From positions 1-20,856 of the forward strand of contig DIFU01000087.1 of the NCBI GenBank assembly GCA_002419285.1: a stretch of DNA of 20,856 nt, read 5' to 3'. This document shows positions 1 to 7,748 of the stretch, in pieces. The translations under genes and the position numbers were made by a program. Position 1 is the first letter of the stretch. The number at the start of each line of letters is the position of its first letter. Under the pieces are notes generated by a model. The model did no database searches. It saw only the letters and a program-made list of their open reading frames with translations, and was not told the origin of the DNA. Source of the DNA: Prolixibacteraceae bacterium UBA5740. Its GTDB lineage: Bacteria; Bacteroidota; Bacteroidia; Bacteroidales; Prolixibacteraceae.

Positions 1-179
1 CATGCCAATACATGGTTTGGGAACAAGCAATACGGTTTTTGGCCGATTACCTGAATGGCGATACCTACTATAAAACTGCTTATAAAGGGCATAATAAGGT
101 GCGAACACTGGCGCAGATCAGATATCTGGATGTGTTGGACCGGCACAGCGAATTCATGAAAAAGGTCACCCGCAATTAA
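1..179 (+). CDS. Phosphotransferase-family protein, C-terminal fragment
   Basis: This is the 3' end of a gene that enters from outside the window. The reading frame starts at base 3 and runs for 58 codons to a TAA at 177-179. The visible segment contains RFLADYLNGDTYYKTAYKGH followed by a stretch rich in R, Q and L. It resembles the C-terminus of the aminoglycoside-phosphotransferase/N-acetylhexosamine-kinase-like proteins of Bacteroidota, which end in an R-F-L-x-DYL-x-GD-x-Y-[FY]-K signature plus a conserved HN motif. The catalytic loop would lie upstream and cannot be seen, so substrate and activity are unknown. The gene converges on murI, with 44 bases between the two stop codons. The reading frame is solid; the family assignment is from memory of the C-terminal signature. 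Confidence 0.6.
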   Translation, partial: CQYMVWEQAIRFLADYLNGDTYYKTAYKGHNKVRTLAQIRYLDVLDRHSEFMKKVTRN

Positions 180-195
180 AATAAAATTTTAACCC

Positions 196-240
196 AAACT
201 GTCCGGTTTCGAATCTTAAAGTTTCAAAGCTGGACAGTTT
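196..240 (-). terminator. Possible terminator: inverted repeat at murI 3' end
   Basis: AAACTGTCC (196-204) and GGACAGTTT (232-240) form a perfect 9-base inverted repeat with 27 bases between the arms. Read on the minus strand, the first arm lies in the last codons of murI and the second falls past its stop. A T-rich but broken stretch follows (complement of roughly 180-192). The long loop and interrupted T-tract make it a weak intrinsic terminator. It sits between two convergent genes, where one would be expected. Confidence 0.35.
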
Positions 241-1063
241 CGGCTTGAATGGGATACCCTGTGAAGAGTCCGGCCTTAGCCTCAAAGATATCTGCAGTTT
301 CCGTGGTCAGATATCGGATATTTCCACCTTTCGAAATCCTTGATTCAATCTCCGGGTGACGCAAAAGATAATCAGTCAGTTTCTCTGCCACAACAGGTCC
401 CTGGTCAATAACCTGAATGCCGTTATCAGGAATAGATTTCCTGATAGTTTCCATCAATAAAGGATAATGAGTGCAACCCAGAATGATTGTGTCAAGTTGA
501 GGGTCTTTTACCATGAGATTCAGGATGTTCTTTCTTACAAAATACGCTGTCCCTGGGTTGCCCAATTCATTGTTTTCGACCAGGGGAACCCACATAGGAC
601 ATGCTTCCTGCACAGTCGAGATTATTTTGCCATTACCCCATTTCTCCAACTCCACGGGATATGACAAGGAAGATACCGTTCCAGGTGTTCCCAAAACGCC
701 TACATGCCCATTCTTTGTAATATCCGCAACCTTTTCGACACATGGCCTGATAACGCCCAGGACTCGTTTGTCAGGTGCGATCAAGGGGAGGTCTTTTTGT
801 TGGATCGTGCGAAGCGCTTTGGCTGAAGCGGTGTTGCATGCCAGGATTACCAATTGGCATCCATGATTGAACAGATACTTCACCGACTGAAGGGTATATT
901 CATAAACCACCCTGAAGGAGCGTGTGCCGTAAGGAGTGCGGGCATTGTCTCCCAGATACAGGTAATCGTATTCCGGGAGTTGTTTTTTTAGCTCCTTCAG
1001 GATGGTCAGTCCGCCATATCCTGAGTCGAAAACCCCGATCGGGGAATCGGAACGATGAACCAT
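224..1063 (-). CDS. murI: Glutamate racemase
   Basis: Converts L-glutamate to D-glutamate in the cytoplasm for peptidoglycan stem peptides; the family needs no cofactor. The 279-residue length is normal. The N-terminal motif GVFDSGYGGLT carries the conserved Asp (D13) and Ser. The two catalytic cysteines are visible: C76 in LACNTAS and C197 in LGCTHYPLL, the latter followed by H199. GDNARTPYG near residue 38 and GTPGTV near residue 125 are also family hallmarks. The start is ATG at 1063, 13 bases after the glgA stop, so the two genes are probably co-transcribed. In many Bacteroidota, as I recall, murI directly follows the skp-like genes; here glgA and a terminator come between. High certainty on function. 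Confidence 0.95.
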   Translation of the reverse strand: MVHRSDSPIGVFDSGYGGLTILKELKKQLPEYDYLYLGDNARTPYGTRSFRVVYEYTLQSVKYLFNHGCQLVILACNTASAKALRTIQQKDLPLIAPDKRVLGVIRPCVEKVADITKNGHVGVLGTPGTVSSLSYPVELEKWGNGKIISTVQEACPMWVPLVENNELGNPGTAYFVRKNILNLMVKDPQLDTIILGCTHYPLLMETIRKSIPDNGIQVIDQGPVVAEKLTDYLLRHPEIESRISKGGNIRYLTTETADIFEAKAGLFTGYPIQAETVQL

Positions 1064-1076
1064 GGATGGACTGGAA

Positions 1077-2915
1077 TTATTTGTTTAGTGCCAATTCGTA
1101 AGCCCGGTCATAGAACCTTCCGAGATTTTGCCAGTCGAAATGAGGAGAGGCTGACTCGCAATGGTTTCGTAGCGTGATTCGTTCCCTACGGTTCAGCTGT
1201 ACAAACCTGAAAAGGATATCAGCCAATTGGGCTGCACTTTGGTTGAAATCTTTCTCTTTTCGTTCCACTACGAACATCCCCGCCTTTTCAGCATCCGGGA
1301 AATTATTCATGACATAGTCGCCAAATCCTGACAAGTCGCTGGTTACGGAGGGTACCCCACTGGCAAGGCTCTCAAGTGGAGTGTATCCCCAGGGTTCGTA
1401 ATAACTTGGGAAAATACCCAGGTGACAACCCCTTACGAACTGGCTGTAATCCATTTTAAAGAGTGGATTCGAAGCTGTTACGAAATCAGGGTGATACACA
1501 ACTTTCACCTTATCGTGCTGGTTGTTCACAAGGTTGGCCGTTCTAAGGAAGTTAAGGATATCATCTTTATGGTCATCCACCAGGTTATGTGTAACGACTT
1601 TGGGCAGTTCCTTTGATTTCCATCCTTGCACAAACCTTCTGAGTTTAAGTCGATTGTAGTCTTCAACAAGGTCTGTAAGGTTTGGAAACTGGTATGGTCC
1701 CGAGGCTGAAGTAATGTTTTTATAGAGTTTTTCACCCAGCTGTATCTGTATTTCTTCACATGCCCTGCGAATATCTTCGATCTGGGCTTTGGCTTCCAAG
1801 ACTTCGGGATTGAATGAATAGAAGGGTTGTTTTGTAATGAAGAAGCAAACTACCGTCCGGTCAATACCTGCATATTGCATTTTCCAGTTTAGTCTGGCGA
1901 GGGCTTCAAGGGTAATGTCGTAACCCTTGTTATGGTATTCATATCTGCCTGACGTGAAAAAATAGATGGTTTTATCGAGATCGAAGGAATAACTCTGGAA
2001 GAAATGACCCATCACAAAATCATGTATCTTGCTTTTGAAATCGGCATGCAAGTTCTGTATTTGATGGAGTGCCTCAAACCTTTCGATATTGAGTCCATTG
2101 GGCAGGATTACCTCAGGTTCCCGGCCCAGTAAATATTGGCATTCCCTTGCCGTAACGTGGCTGACAGTCGTAAAAACGTGGCAGCCATGAGCAGCAGCCC
2201 GCTCAATATCAACGATAGGCCTGACATTGAAGAAATTGGCTTCTTTTTCCCAATTATAAAAAGGCAGGTGATCGTAGAACTTATTGTCATTCATGGCAAG
2301 ATACCTGCCCAGGAGGGTGGCATGAGTGGTAAAAACCGTTTTCAGGTTAAGCCCATCGTGTCGGATTCCCGGAATGGGAAGACCTGCCATCCATTCATGG
2401 AAATGTACGAGATTCTCTCGGTCGCAGCCGCCCATTTCACAATAGATCCTGAAAAACTCCTTCACCTGGAAACCGAATGATGCTACCTGATTCAGGAGCC
2501 CATCGTTATCAGGTAATGCTATTTGGTGATGTTCCCATATGAAGTATTTGATTTCACCCAACTTGTTGTAAATTGAATAGGGATTGAAAAGAACCACTGT
2601 AGGGCGTCCCGAAACAATCCACTGTCCGTAATGGACATCGTATCCAAGTTCACGCATACGCAGAACCGTTTGTCCAACCGGTCCCGAATAATCAGAATAA
2701 GGGTCAAATGCCGCTGCAGCCTGGTTTTCAATGTAGGGGCCAAGAAGGAAATAATTGTCTTTTCCTGTTTTTTGAATGACTGAAGGTACCTTAGAACGGA
2801 TAACAGTATAGATTCCTCCCACTTGATTGCATACTTCCCATGCTACCTCAAACAGGTTCACATCCTTGTAAATATGGTCTGTGTCCCTGTGAACTAAAGA
2901 ATTAGAACTTTGCAT
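1077..2915 (-). CDS. glgA: Glycogen synthase, GT3 (eukaryote-type) family
   Basis: Elongates alpha-1,4-glucan chains from a nucleotide-sugar donor. The sequence matches the animal/fungal GT3 family rather than the usual bacterial GT5 GlgA. It has FEVAWEVCNQVGGIYTV near residue 22 (glycine-rich donor loop), HFHEWMAGLPIP at 171, FTTHATLLGRYLA at 195, ERAAAHGCHVFTTVS at 238, LPNGLNIERFEALH at 271 and GRYEYHNKGYD at 323. The E-x7-E motif lies in FPSYYEPWGYTPLESLASG, with catalytic-type E507 and E515. At 612 residues it is about 90-120 shorter than yeast and mammalian enzymes and stops soon after the conserved core, so it probably lacks their phosphorylated C-terminal tail. I infer a different mode of control. 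The donor (UDP- or ADP-glucose) cannot be read from sequence. It is the first gene of a pair with murI. No clear promoter box was found in the 216-base spacer upstream. Confidence 0.93.
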   Translation of the reverse strand: MQSSNSLVHRDTDHIYKDVNLFEVAWEVCNQVGGIYTVIRSKVPSVIQKTGKDNYFLLGPYIENQAAAAFDPYSDYSGPVGQTVLRMRELGYDVHYGQWIVSGRPTVVLFNPYSIYNKLGEIKYFIWEHHQIALPDNDGLLNQVASFGFQVKEFFRIYCEMGGCDRENLVHFHEWMAGLPIPGIRHDGLNLKTVFTTHATLLGRYLAMNDNKFYDHLPFYNWEKEANFFNVRPIVDIERAAAHGCHVFTTVSHVTARECQYLLGREPEVILPNGLNIERFEALHQIQNLHADFKSKIHDFVMGHFFQSYSFDLDKTIYFFTSGRYEYHNKGYDITLEALARLNWKMQYAGIDRTVVCFFITKQPFYSFNPEVLEAKAQIEDIRRACEEIQIQLGEKLYKNITSASGPYQFPNLTDLVEDYNRLKLRRFVQGWKSKELPKVVTHNLVDDHKDDILNFLRTANLVNNQHDKVKVVYHPDFVTASNPLFKMDYSQFVRGCHLGIFPSYYEPWGYTPLESLASGVPSVTSDLSGFGDYVMNNFPDAEKAGMFVVERKEKDFNQSAAQLADILFRFVQLNRRERITLRNHCESASPHFDWQNLGRFYDRAYELALNK

Positions 2916-3078
2916 ATGTTTGTTTTAACTATGATCTACTGAGGTTGAATTTAAGCAAAATTCTTATTCCATGGTATGAAAGTGTTATAAGACATATTTT
3001 ATTCCCAATAGTATATCAGGCTCCGCAAAGCTGCATCAAAAACATTTTACTTACAGAAGAACTGGTCTGGTTAGGCAC

Positions 3079-3110
3079 AAAAAAACAACCGCCTGAAGGA
3101 GGCGGTTGTT
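3079..3110 (-). terminator. Strong Rho-independent terminator after the skp-like genes
   Basis: The arms AACAACCGCC (3084-3093) and GGCGGTTGTT (3101-3110) pair perfectly, and T3094-A3100 adds an eleventh pair, leaving a five-base loop. Read on the minus strand the hairpin is followed directly by seven T (complement of 3079-3085). It lies 21 bases past the stop of the second skp-like gene and should end the DUF6089-uppS-bamA-skp transcript before glgA. The rest of the 216-base spacer (2916-3131) is AT-rich; I see nothing else firm in it. Confidence 0.92.
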
Positions 3111-3131
3111 GAATATAAGTTATTCGGTTGC

Positions 3132-3659
3132 TTATTGAATACCCAATTTTTGTTTGACAAAAGGCATTACATCGAGGCTTTCATTTGATCTGTAAAGTAC
3201 AGTTCCAAGTTCGCCACTGACATCAAAGACATAAATTAGTCCTTTTTCCTTGCCCACTTCGCCTACGGCAGTTTGTGCCTTTTCGAAAATGGGGCGAAGC
3301 ATTTCATTCTGTTTCTGTTGAAGCTGCTGTTGGGCAACCATCTGGAAATTCTGAATTCTCTGCTGTAGTTCCTGAATATCGTTTTCACGGGCTGAACGTA
3401 CGATTTCAGATAATGAATCTCTTTTGGCAATATATTCAGAATATTTACTCTCCAATTCTTTCTGCATGGTGCCCAGCTGGTCTTCCAGCTCCTGAACCTG
3501 CTTGGTATAATCAGCCTCAGCCTTGGTTCTTTCTGGCATCACCTGAATCAGAGCCTGAAGATCGATGTGGCCAAATTTGGCTTCCTGTCCCAAGGCAGTT
3601 CCTGCAATCAGAATAAATGATATAACAGCAACAAATTTCGATAAGTTTCTCATAATCAA
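3132..3659 (-). CDS. OmpH/Skp-family periplasmic chaperone (second copy)
   Basis: Skp-like proteins hold unfolded outer-membrane proteins in the periplasm on their way to the BAM complex. This 175-residue protein has a signal peptide (RNLSKFVAVISFILIAG, cleavage probably after ALG or ALGQ). The conserved FGHIDLQALIQVMPE strand/helix start comes next. Residues 45-135 form a long, highly charged, Gln/Glu-rich coiled-coil arm. The C-terminal strand segment GLIYVFDVSGELGTVLY closes the body domain. The first two in-frame Met codons are at 3659 and 3653; the second (MRNLSK) fits the signal peptide equally well. It is the last gene of the bamA operon, 35 bases after the first skp-like gene, and is followed by a strong terminator. 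I give no symbol because two paralogues share the locus. Confidence 0.9.
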   Translation of the reverse strand: MIMRNLSKFVAVISFILIAGTALGQEAKFGHIDLQALIQVMPERTKAEADYTKQVQELEDQLGTMQKELESKYSEYIAKRDSLSEIVRSARENDIQELQQRIQNFQMVAQQQLQQKQNEMLRPIFEKAQTAVGEVGKEKGLIYVFDVSGELGTVLYRSNESLDVMPFVKQKLGIQ

Positions 3660-3694
3660 TGTGCGATTTTTAATTTTTTGGACAAATATAGAAA

Positions 3695-4210
3695 TTAATT
3701 CTTATAACCAAGTTTTTGCAATACCTGGTCGCTTAGATCGAATCTGGGGTTGGTAAACAACATGGTTGTACCTCCTGCTTTATCAAAGATCACAGCATAG
3801 CTGCCTTCATTGGCAATCTCCTGGACTGCATTGAAAACATCATCCTGTATAGGCTGTACCAAAGCCTGGCGCCTTTTGAACAAATCTCCGTTTGGGCCGA
3901 AGTACTTTCTTTGCAAATCCTTGTACTCTTTTTCACGGGAAATGATCACATCCTCCCGCTTTCTCTTCATGTCGGCAGATAACAAGACACTTTCAGCCTG
4001 GAAATCCTGGTACATTTTTTCGATCTCGGAATACATCGATTCGAGTTCTTTCTGATACTGCTGAGAAAGCTGGTCGAGCTGTTCCTGGGCGGCATTGAAA
4101 GCAGGTATGTTTTCGAGGATGTAGTCTGAATCAATGAATGCAAATTTTTGGGCGATTGCGGCAGTCGAGAAGACCACAGCAAATCCAATTAGCAATATCA
4201 ACTTTTTCAT
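3695..4210 (-). CDS. OmpH/Skp-family periplasmic chaperone (first copy)
   Basis: Second Skp-like chaperone of the locus, nearest to bamA. I chose the ATG at 4210 because it gives a clean signal peptide, MKKLILLIGFAVVFSTAAIAQ; the frame stays open to an ATG at 4264 but that would add 18 unlikely residues ahead of the signal peptide. The mature protein begins KFAFIDSDYILENIPAF, the family's first strand and helix. A charged coiled coil with QQYQKELESMYSEIEKM follows, and a C-terminal strand YAVIFDKAGGTTMLFTNP. It is 171 residues long from the chosen start. It differs clearly from its neighbour, for example in the NGDLFKRRQALVQPIQDDV segment, so the pair is an old duplication. The gene starts 66 bases after the bamA stop. 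Confidence 0.9.
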   Translation of the reverse strand: MKKLILLIGFAVVFSTAAIAQKFAFIDSDYILENIPAFNAAQEQLDQLSQQYQKELESMYSEIEKMYQDFQAESVLLSADMKRKREDVIISREKEYKDLQRKYFGPNGDLFKRRQALVQPIQDDVFNAVQEIANEGSYAVIFDKAGGTTMLFTNPRFDLSDQVLQKLGYKN

Positions 4211-4276
4211 GGCCTGTACTTTTGTTTTTATATTCAGGTTTGTGAAAGACAAATTCTGCGCCAAAAATTCAAATGA

Positions 4277-6985
4277 TTAGAATTGCTGACCAATTACGAA
4301 GTGGAACTGGCTTCCGCCGGCATCGCTTGACCATGGAACCTGATCAAATCCATAACCCCAGTCGATACCCATCAGACCAAACATGGGCAGGAAGATCCTG
4401 ACTCCAACACCGGCTGACCTGTAAAGCTTGTAGGGATTAAATGTCTGGAAACTATTGTCGGTATTGCCGGCTTCCACGAAAGTCAAAGCGTAGATGGTCG
4501 CGCTTGGTTTCAGGGTTACCGGATATCTAAGCTCCATCGTGAATTTTGAATACATCTTTGATCCATTCCTGTCGCGGCTCAGACTGAAGTCACGATATCC
4601 GCGGAGTGCCACGTAATCAGTTCCATAAATATTGTATCCTGACATGCCGGAACCTCCAACGATAAATCCTTCAAAGGGCGACAAGATGTTTTTATTATAA
4701 TATCCCAGAAATCCCATTTCAAATGCGGTGCGCAGTACCAGGTTGCGATTTCTTGAAAGTGCGTTATAAGCCTGTCCTTTGAATAACCACTTGTGGTATT
4801 CGATCCACTTATACTTCTCTGAGTTGGGCATGGCAGGATCGTTATAATCTTTTCCCGTGAATGCCGAGAAGGGTGGCGTAACCTTTAATGCCACTGAAAA
4901 TTGTGAACCACTTCTCGAATAGAGCGGGTTGTCGACCGAGTTCCTGCTAAAGGTGGTTTTGAAGCTGGTATTCCGGAAAGTACCGTTTACCTGGCCGTTT
5001 TCATCCGCAAGGAAAAAGAAATAACTTCCCATGTTCTGTAGGCGGTAATGTTCGAACGACAACTCGTGATACACCGAGAAAAAGTCATCAGGCCACTTCA
5101 AACGATATCCATAACCCATTGCAACAGCCAGGGTTTCCCATATCTGGTCGTCTTCAGAATTCTGGTTTTCTGCAGCATAGTTGTATGAATAGGTTGGATA
5201 ATAACTTCCGTAAGGATAGGAGCTTCCATAACCGCCATAACCTCCATAACCTCCATAACCGCCGTATCCACCATAAGGATCATAACCGCCATAACCTCCA
5301 TAAGGATAGCCCCCGTAGCCTCCACCATAGCCGCTATAGTAGTTCTGCATGTATTTGTTGGCACTGTAGTTAATTCGTGAATAGGATAACGACGATGAAA
5401 ATGAATTTGGTTTCTTGCCTCCCAGCCAGGGTTCAATAAATGATAAACTGACTGTTTTGTAATATTGGCCACTTGTTTGGTAACGCAGGCTGAGTGTTTG
5501 TCCGTCACCAGTTGGCAAGGGGCGCCATGCCTCTTTGTTGAAGATGTTTCGGGCCGAGAAGTTGGCAAATTTCAAACCAACTGATCCGACAAACATCCCG
5601 GCACCCCAACCACCTGACAACTCAATCTGGTCGTTGGCTTTTTCCTGGAGCTTATAATTGATGTCGACTGTTCCGTCTTCCGGTGAGGGAACTACATCGG
5701 GCACGATGGCTTCAGGGTCAAAATGACCAAGCTGAGAAAGTTCCCTGATTGAGCGGATAATATTCGTCTTGCTGAACAGGTCACCCGGATAAGTGTAAAG
5801 TTCACGTCGGGCGACATGCTCGTGTGTTTTGGTGTTCCCTGCAATTCCAATATTTTTGATGGTGGCCTGCTTCCCTTCCAGAATCCTCATTTCGAAGTCG
5901 ATTGAGTCCTGCATTACATTTACCTCTACAGGATCAAGCTGGAAGAAAAGGTAACCATTATCGAGGTATACATTCGAAACAGCATCATCATCGCTGGTCA
6001 ATCGTTTATCGAGAAGTTTCTGGTCGAAAACGTCTCCTTTTTTAATACCAAGCACATTGGTGAGGTATTCGGCAGGATAGACGGTGTTCCCAATCCACTT
6101 GATATCGCGGAAGAAATACTTATTTCCTTCTTCGAGCCAGATTTCGACATTAACCCGGTTTTCCTCTTCAGCTGGATAAACGGTATCCCTGACAATAACA
6201 GCATCCCGATATCCCTTTTCATTATATTTTTTGACCAGGTTTACCTTGTCTTCCGAGAATTTGTCATCAAGGAATTTTTTTGTCTTGAAGAAGTTGCGCA
6301 ATTTCTTGGCATTGGTTTTCTTCATGGCTCTTTCGAGTACAACTTCATTTACCTCTTTGTTACCATGAATGATGACATTCTGAACCCTGACCTTCTCTTT
6401 TTTATCAACATAAATATCGAGAATTACACTGTTGGTCTGGGTAGTATCATCCCTTTGCACAATATTTACGTCGGTATTGAGAAATCCTTTTTCAAGAAAA
6501 ATGTTCCGAATCAGTCTTTGTGCATTATTTATTTGGTTGTCAGTGATCTGGCTTCCTTTTAGCAACAAGACCTTGCCGGTAATGTCATCCTTTTCAGATT
6601 TCGTGACCCCATAATAATTGACCTCAGACATTCTTGGCCGCTCCTGCAAATATATCTCAAGCCATACCCTGTTTCCCACAATCTTGGTTGCCGTTACCTT
6701 CACATCGGAAAATAATCCCTGCTCCCATAATTTTTTAATCGCTGTGGTGATTTCAGTTCCGGGAACTTCAATTTCCCTTCCTGGAGTGAGTCCCGAAAGT
6801 TGGATCAGTACATCGTGATCCAGATAGCGGATACCGGCAACATCGACTCCTGCGATGATGAGTTTTTGCGGACTTGAATAATAGATTGAAAAATTGGTGG
6901 AATCCGCCAATTGTGCAGAAACCATTGGCGTGATAGCCAGAAAAGTAATGATAAAGATGAGTATATTTTTGCGCATTCCTGTCAC
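4277..6985 (-). CDS. bamA: Outer-membrane protein assembly factor BamA (Omp85)
   Basis: Inserts beta-barrel proteins into the outer membrane. Residues 4-25 (MRKNILIFIITFLAITPMVS) form a signal peptide, so the true start may be the second Met at 6976. Five POTRA-like repeats can be traced at about residues 45-117, 118-195, 200-285, 288-372 and 375-449. The third and fifth begin with the usual V-x-N-[IV]-x-[IF]-x-GN pattern (VQNVIIHGNK, IKNIGIAGNT). The barrel runs from about 450 to 902 and ends in an aromatic residue (VIGQQF), as expected for an outer-membrane barrel. GFIVGGSGMSGYNIYGTDYVALRGYRD spans the conserved lid-loop region with its VRGF/Y-type turn (ALRGYRD). An unusual Gly/Tyr tract fills residues 549-603. 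It follows uppS by five bases and precedes the two skp-like genes. Family certain; 902 residues is at the long end. Confidence 0.95.
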   Translation of the reverse strand: MTGMRKNILIFIITFLAITPMVSAQLADSTNFSIYYSSPQKLIIAGVDVAGIRYLDHDVLIQLSGLTPGREIEVPGTEITTAIKKLWEQGLFSDVKVTATKIVGNRVWLEIYLQERPRMSEVNYYGVTKSEKDDITGKVLLLKGSQITDNQINNAQRLIRNIFLEKGFLNTDVNIVQRDDTTQTNSVILDIYVDKKEKVRVQNVIIHGNKEVNEVVLERAMKKTNAKKLRNFFKTKKFLDDKFSEDKVNLVKKYNEKGYRDAVIVRDTVYPAEEENRVNVEIWLEEGNKYFFRDIKWIGNTVYPAEYLTNVLGIKKGDVFDQKLLDKRLTSDDDAVSNVYLDNGYLFFQLDPVEVNVMQDSIDFEMRILEGKQATIKNIGIAGNTKTHEHVARRELYTYPGDLFSKTNIIRSIRELSQLGHFDPEAIVPDVVPSPEDGTVDINYKLQEKANDQIELSGGWGAGMFVGSVGLKFANFSARNIFNKEAWRPLPTGDGQTLSLRYQTSGQYYKTVSLSFIEPWLGGKKPNSFSSSLSYSRINYSANKYMQNYYSGYGGGYGGYPYGGYGGYDPYGGYGGYGGYGGYGGYGSSYPYGSYYPTYSYNYAAENQNSEDDQIWETLAVAMGYGYRLKWPDDFFSVYHELSFEHYRLQNMGSYFFFLADENGQVNGTFRNTSFKTTFSRNSVDNPLYSRSGSQFSVALKVTPPFSAFTGKDYNDPAMPNSEKYKWIEYHKWLFKGQAYNALSRNRNLVLRTAFEMGFLGYYNKNILSPFEGFIVGGSGMSGYNIYGTDYVALRGYRDFSLSRDRNGSKMYSKFTMELRYPVTLKPSATIYALTFVEAGNTDNSFQTFNPYKLYRSAGVGVRIFLPMFGLMGIDWGYGFDQVPWSSDAGGSQFHFVIGQQF
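5225..5326 (-). repeat. Nine-base tandem repeat coding for Gly-Gly-Tyr in bamA
   Basis: Within bamA, residues 554-587 are built almost wholly from GGY units interrupted by YPYG and YDPYG. The DNA is a run of near-identical nine-base units (GGN GGN TAY; on the plus strand variants of CATAACCTC and CATAACCGC). Five perfect GGY units stand side by side at residues 572-586. Flanking sequence on both sides stays rich in Tyr, Gly and Ser to about residue 603. Such a tract can gain or lose nine-base units by slippage without breaking the frame. Confidence 0.9.
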
Positions 6986-6990
6986 TTGTT

Positions 6991-7740
6991 TTAACCAACT
7001 ATTTGTTCACTTGTCATTCCAAACCGTCTTTCTCTGTTTTGGTAGTCTATGATGGCTTCGAACAGATTTTCTTTTCGAAAATCAGGCCATAAAGTTTCTG
7101 TAAAGTACAATTCAGAATAGGCAATCTGCCACAGCAGGAAATTACTTAACCGGTATTCACCGCTGGTGCGGATAAGTAATTCTGGTTCGGGTAACCCAGC
7201 AGTCGACAGATAGGTGTCAAAAAGTTCGTTTGTTATTTGTGACGGTGTAATCTTCTGTAAGGCTGCGTCCTGGGTTATTCTTTTTACGGCTTCCAGTATT
7301 TCCCACTTCGAACTGTAGCTGATGGCAAGCATTACGGTAAGCCCGGTATTGTCTTTCAGTTTGTTGATGCAGCCATTCAATTTTGCCCTGACATTTTCGG
7401 GAAGCATTTCCTGACATCCAATCACCCCGAGACGAACATTGTTTTTCATCAGGTTGACAGTTTCCGCATCAATTGAATGAACCAAAAGGCTCATCAATCC
7501 GTCTACTTCTGCTTGTGGTCTCGACCAGTTTTCGGTTGAGAAAGCGTAAAGAGTCAGGTATTGCACCCCAATTTCTCCGGCACCTTCAATAACCGACCTT
7601 ACGGCTTCAACACCATGTTCGTGCCCGAATATCCGGGCACTGCCGTGTCGTGCAGCCCAGCGTCCATTTCCATCCATGATGATGGCAATGTGCTTAGGCA
7701 GTTTTTCTGTATTGATTTGTTCCTTTAAAGACACTTTCAT
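6991..7740 (-). CDS. uppS: Isoprenyl transferase (undecaprenyl diphosphate synthase)
   Basis: Cis-prenyltransferase that adds isopentenyl units to farnesyl diphosphate, giving the long-chain carrier lipid precursor used for peptidoglycan and O-antigen. The 249-residue length is typical. Hallmarks are AIIMDGNGRWAARHG (catalytic-type D23) and GHEHGVEAVRSV, then LYAFSTENWSRP near residue 64. The C-terminal signature is LLIRTSGEYRLSNFLLWQ and ends YSELYFTETLWPDF, with RERRFG close to the end. It starts eight bases after the DUF6089 gene's stop and stops five bases before bamA, so it lies inside the operon. High certainty. Confidence 0.96.
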   Translation of the reverse strand: MKVSLKEQINTEKLPKHIAIIMDGNGRWAARHGSARIFGHEHGVEAVRSVIEGAGEIGVQYLTLYAFSTENWSRPQAEVDGLMSLLVHSIDAETVNLMKNNVRLGVIGCQEMLPENVRAKLNGCINKLKDNTGLTVMLAISYSSKWEILEAVKRITQDAALQKITPSQITNELFDTYLSTAGLPEPELLIRTSGEYRLSNFLLWQIAYSELYFTETLWPDFRKENLFEAIIDYQNRERRFGMTSEQIVG

Positions 7741-7748
7741 TTAATTCT

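Noticed and set aside
513..866. 117-codon plus-strand frame opposite murI
   Set aside because: Antisense shadow of a clear murI gene, with no recognisable motif.
2916..3078. Search for a small RNA, tRNA or promoter upstream of glgA
   Set aside because: No cloverleaf, no strong hairpin and no TAnnTTTG match on the minus strand; only near-matches such as GAATTTTG.
4211..4264. 18-residue extension ahead of the first skp-like signal peptide
   Set aside because: It would bury a clean signal peptide (MKKLILLIGF) behind a polar stretch; the ATG at 4210 is the better start.
5225..5326. Short regular repeats as a CRISPR array
   Set aside because: Units are nine bases, have no spacers and stay in frame in bamA.
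5098..5568. Open frame of 156 codons inside bamA on the same strand, rich in MEVMAVM repeats
   Set aside because: It is the out-of-frame reading of the GGY repeat; repeats of nine bases stay open in other frames. No family likeness.
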